Source of the DNA: DATAAM01 sp036260075
Lineage (GTDB): Bacteria; Actinomycetota; Acidimicrobiia; Acidimicrobiales; JAHWLA01
Assembly: GCA_036260075.1 (NCBI GenBank)
Contig: DATAAM010000043.1
Span: forward strand, 1 to 5,654
DNA length: 5,654 nt
Reading direction: 5' to 3'
Shown here: piece by piece, positions 5,623 through 5,654 of the stretch
How positions within the stretch are numbered: the first letter of the stretch is position 1
How the letters are laid out: the number at the start of each line of letters is the position of its first letter
Made by a program: the position numbers and the translations under genes
Notes under the pieces: model-generated
Seen by the model: only the letters and a program-made list of their open reading frames with translations
Told to the model about the DNA's origin: nothing
Database searches by the model: none

Positions 5623-5654
5623 CCCCGATGGCTCACTGGAGTGCGCCATCGGGG
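5623..5654. repeat. perfect 10-bp inverted repeat (hairpin) at the window edge
   Basis: Arms ccccgatggc (5623-5632) and gccatcgggg (5645-5654) are exact reverse complements. Inside the 12-base spacer, cact and agtg (5634-5637, 5640-5643) pair further after one mismatch, so the RNA form would be a nearly continuous 14-bp hairpin with a tiny loop. A T-rich run (ttctttt, 5616-5622) lies just left of it. For a plus-strand intrinsic terminator, T residues should follow the right arm, which is beyond the window; reading the minus strand, the tract after the hairpin is A-rich, which does not fit. It could be a terminator of an off-window arrangement, an operator upstream of the Nudix gene, or an assembly artefact at a contig end. 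The structure is certain; the role is not. Confidence 0.6.

Noticed and set aside
5583..5636. An 18-residue N-terminal extension of the Nudix protein from GTG 5634-5636
   Set aside because: The added residues are Gly-rich and not family-like, the coding would run into the hairpin region, and the later GTG has a well-placed TAGCCT box.
1..5654. A novel defence, toxin-antitoxin, mobile or biosynthetic system
   Set aside because: There are no transposases, integrases, nuclease or toxin motifs, direct-repeat arrays or biosynthetic core genes, and composition looks uniform across the window.

Overview
The window is very GC-rich, and most genes use codons ending in G or C. Gene content (Lhr-type helicase, actinobacterial PAC2 protein, DUF1232 protein with a long N-terminal region) points to a high-GC actinobacterium. 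An Acidimicrobiia-like lineage is my best guess, but it is not proven by the sequence. Seven protein-coding genes fill nearly the whole window. There is no gap over 300 bases, and the largest non-coding stretch is about 72 bases at the right end. I see no RNA gene, insertion sequence or CRISPR array.

Left block, minus strand, read right to left. A lipoprotein M1-like metallopeptidase (4036 to 2627) is followed by an amidase-signature enzyme (2615 to 1224), a PAC2-family protein (1189 to 326) and the first 92 codons of an Lhr-type helicase (278 to 1, running off the window). Gaps are 11, 34 and 47 bases, so co-transcription is plausible. The functions share no obvious pathway: surface peptidase, cytoplasmic amidase, proteasome-chaperone-like protein, DNA/RNA helicase.

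Centre-right block, plus strand. An unrecognised acidic protein with no lysine (4058 to 4534) is followed by a membrane-anchored DUF1232/YkvA protein (4531 to 4911). The two overlap in a GTGA stop/start, so they are probably translationally coupled. This pair diverges from the peptidase gene across only 21 bases.

Right block, minus strand. A Nudix hydrolase with the Nudix_N N-terminal domain (5582 to 4908) converges on the DUF1232 gene. The two stop codons share one CTAG, so the genes overlap by 4 bases. Upstream of the Nudix gene is a perfect 10-bp inverted repeat lying exactly at the window edge.

The main extra signal is in the gene starts. Five of seven start codons have a TANNNT hexamer ending 7 to 9 bases upstream, the arrangement expected of actinobacterial -10 boxes driving leaderless or nearly leaderless mRNAs. 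Of the two exceptions, one has a strong Shine-Dalgarno sequence and the other is coupled by overlap. I did not find convincing evidence of a novel defence, mobile or biosynthetic system; most of this looks like ordinary actinobacterial chromosome.
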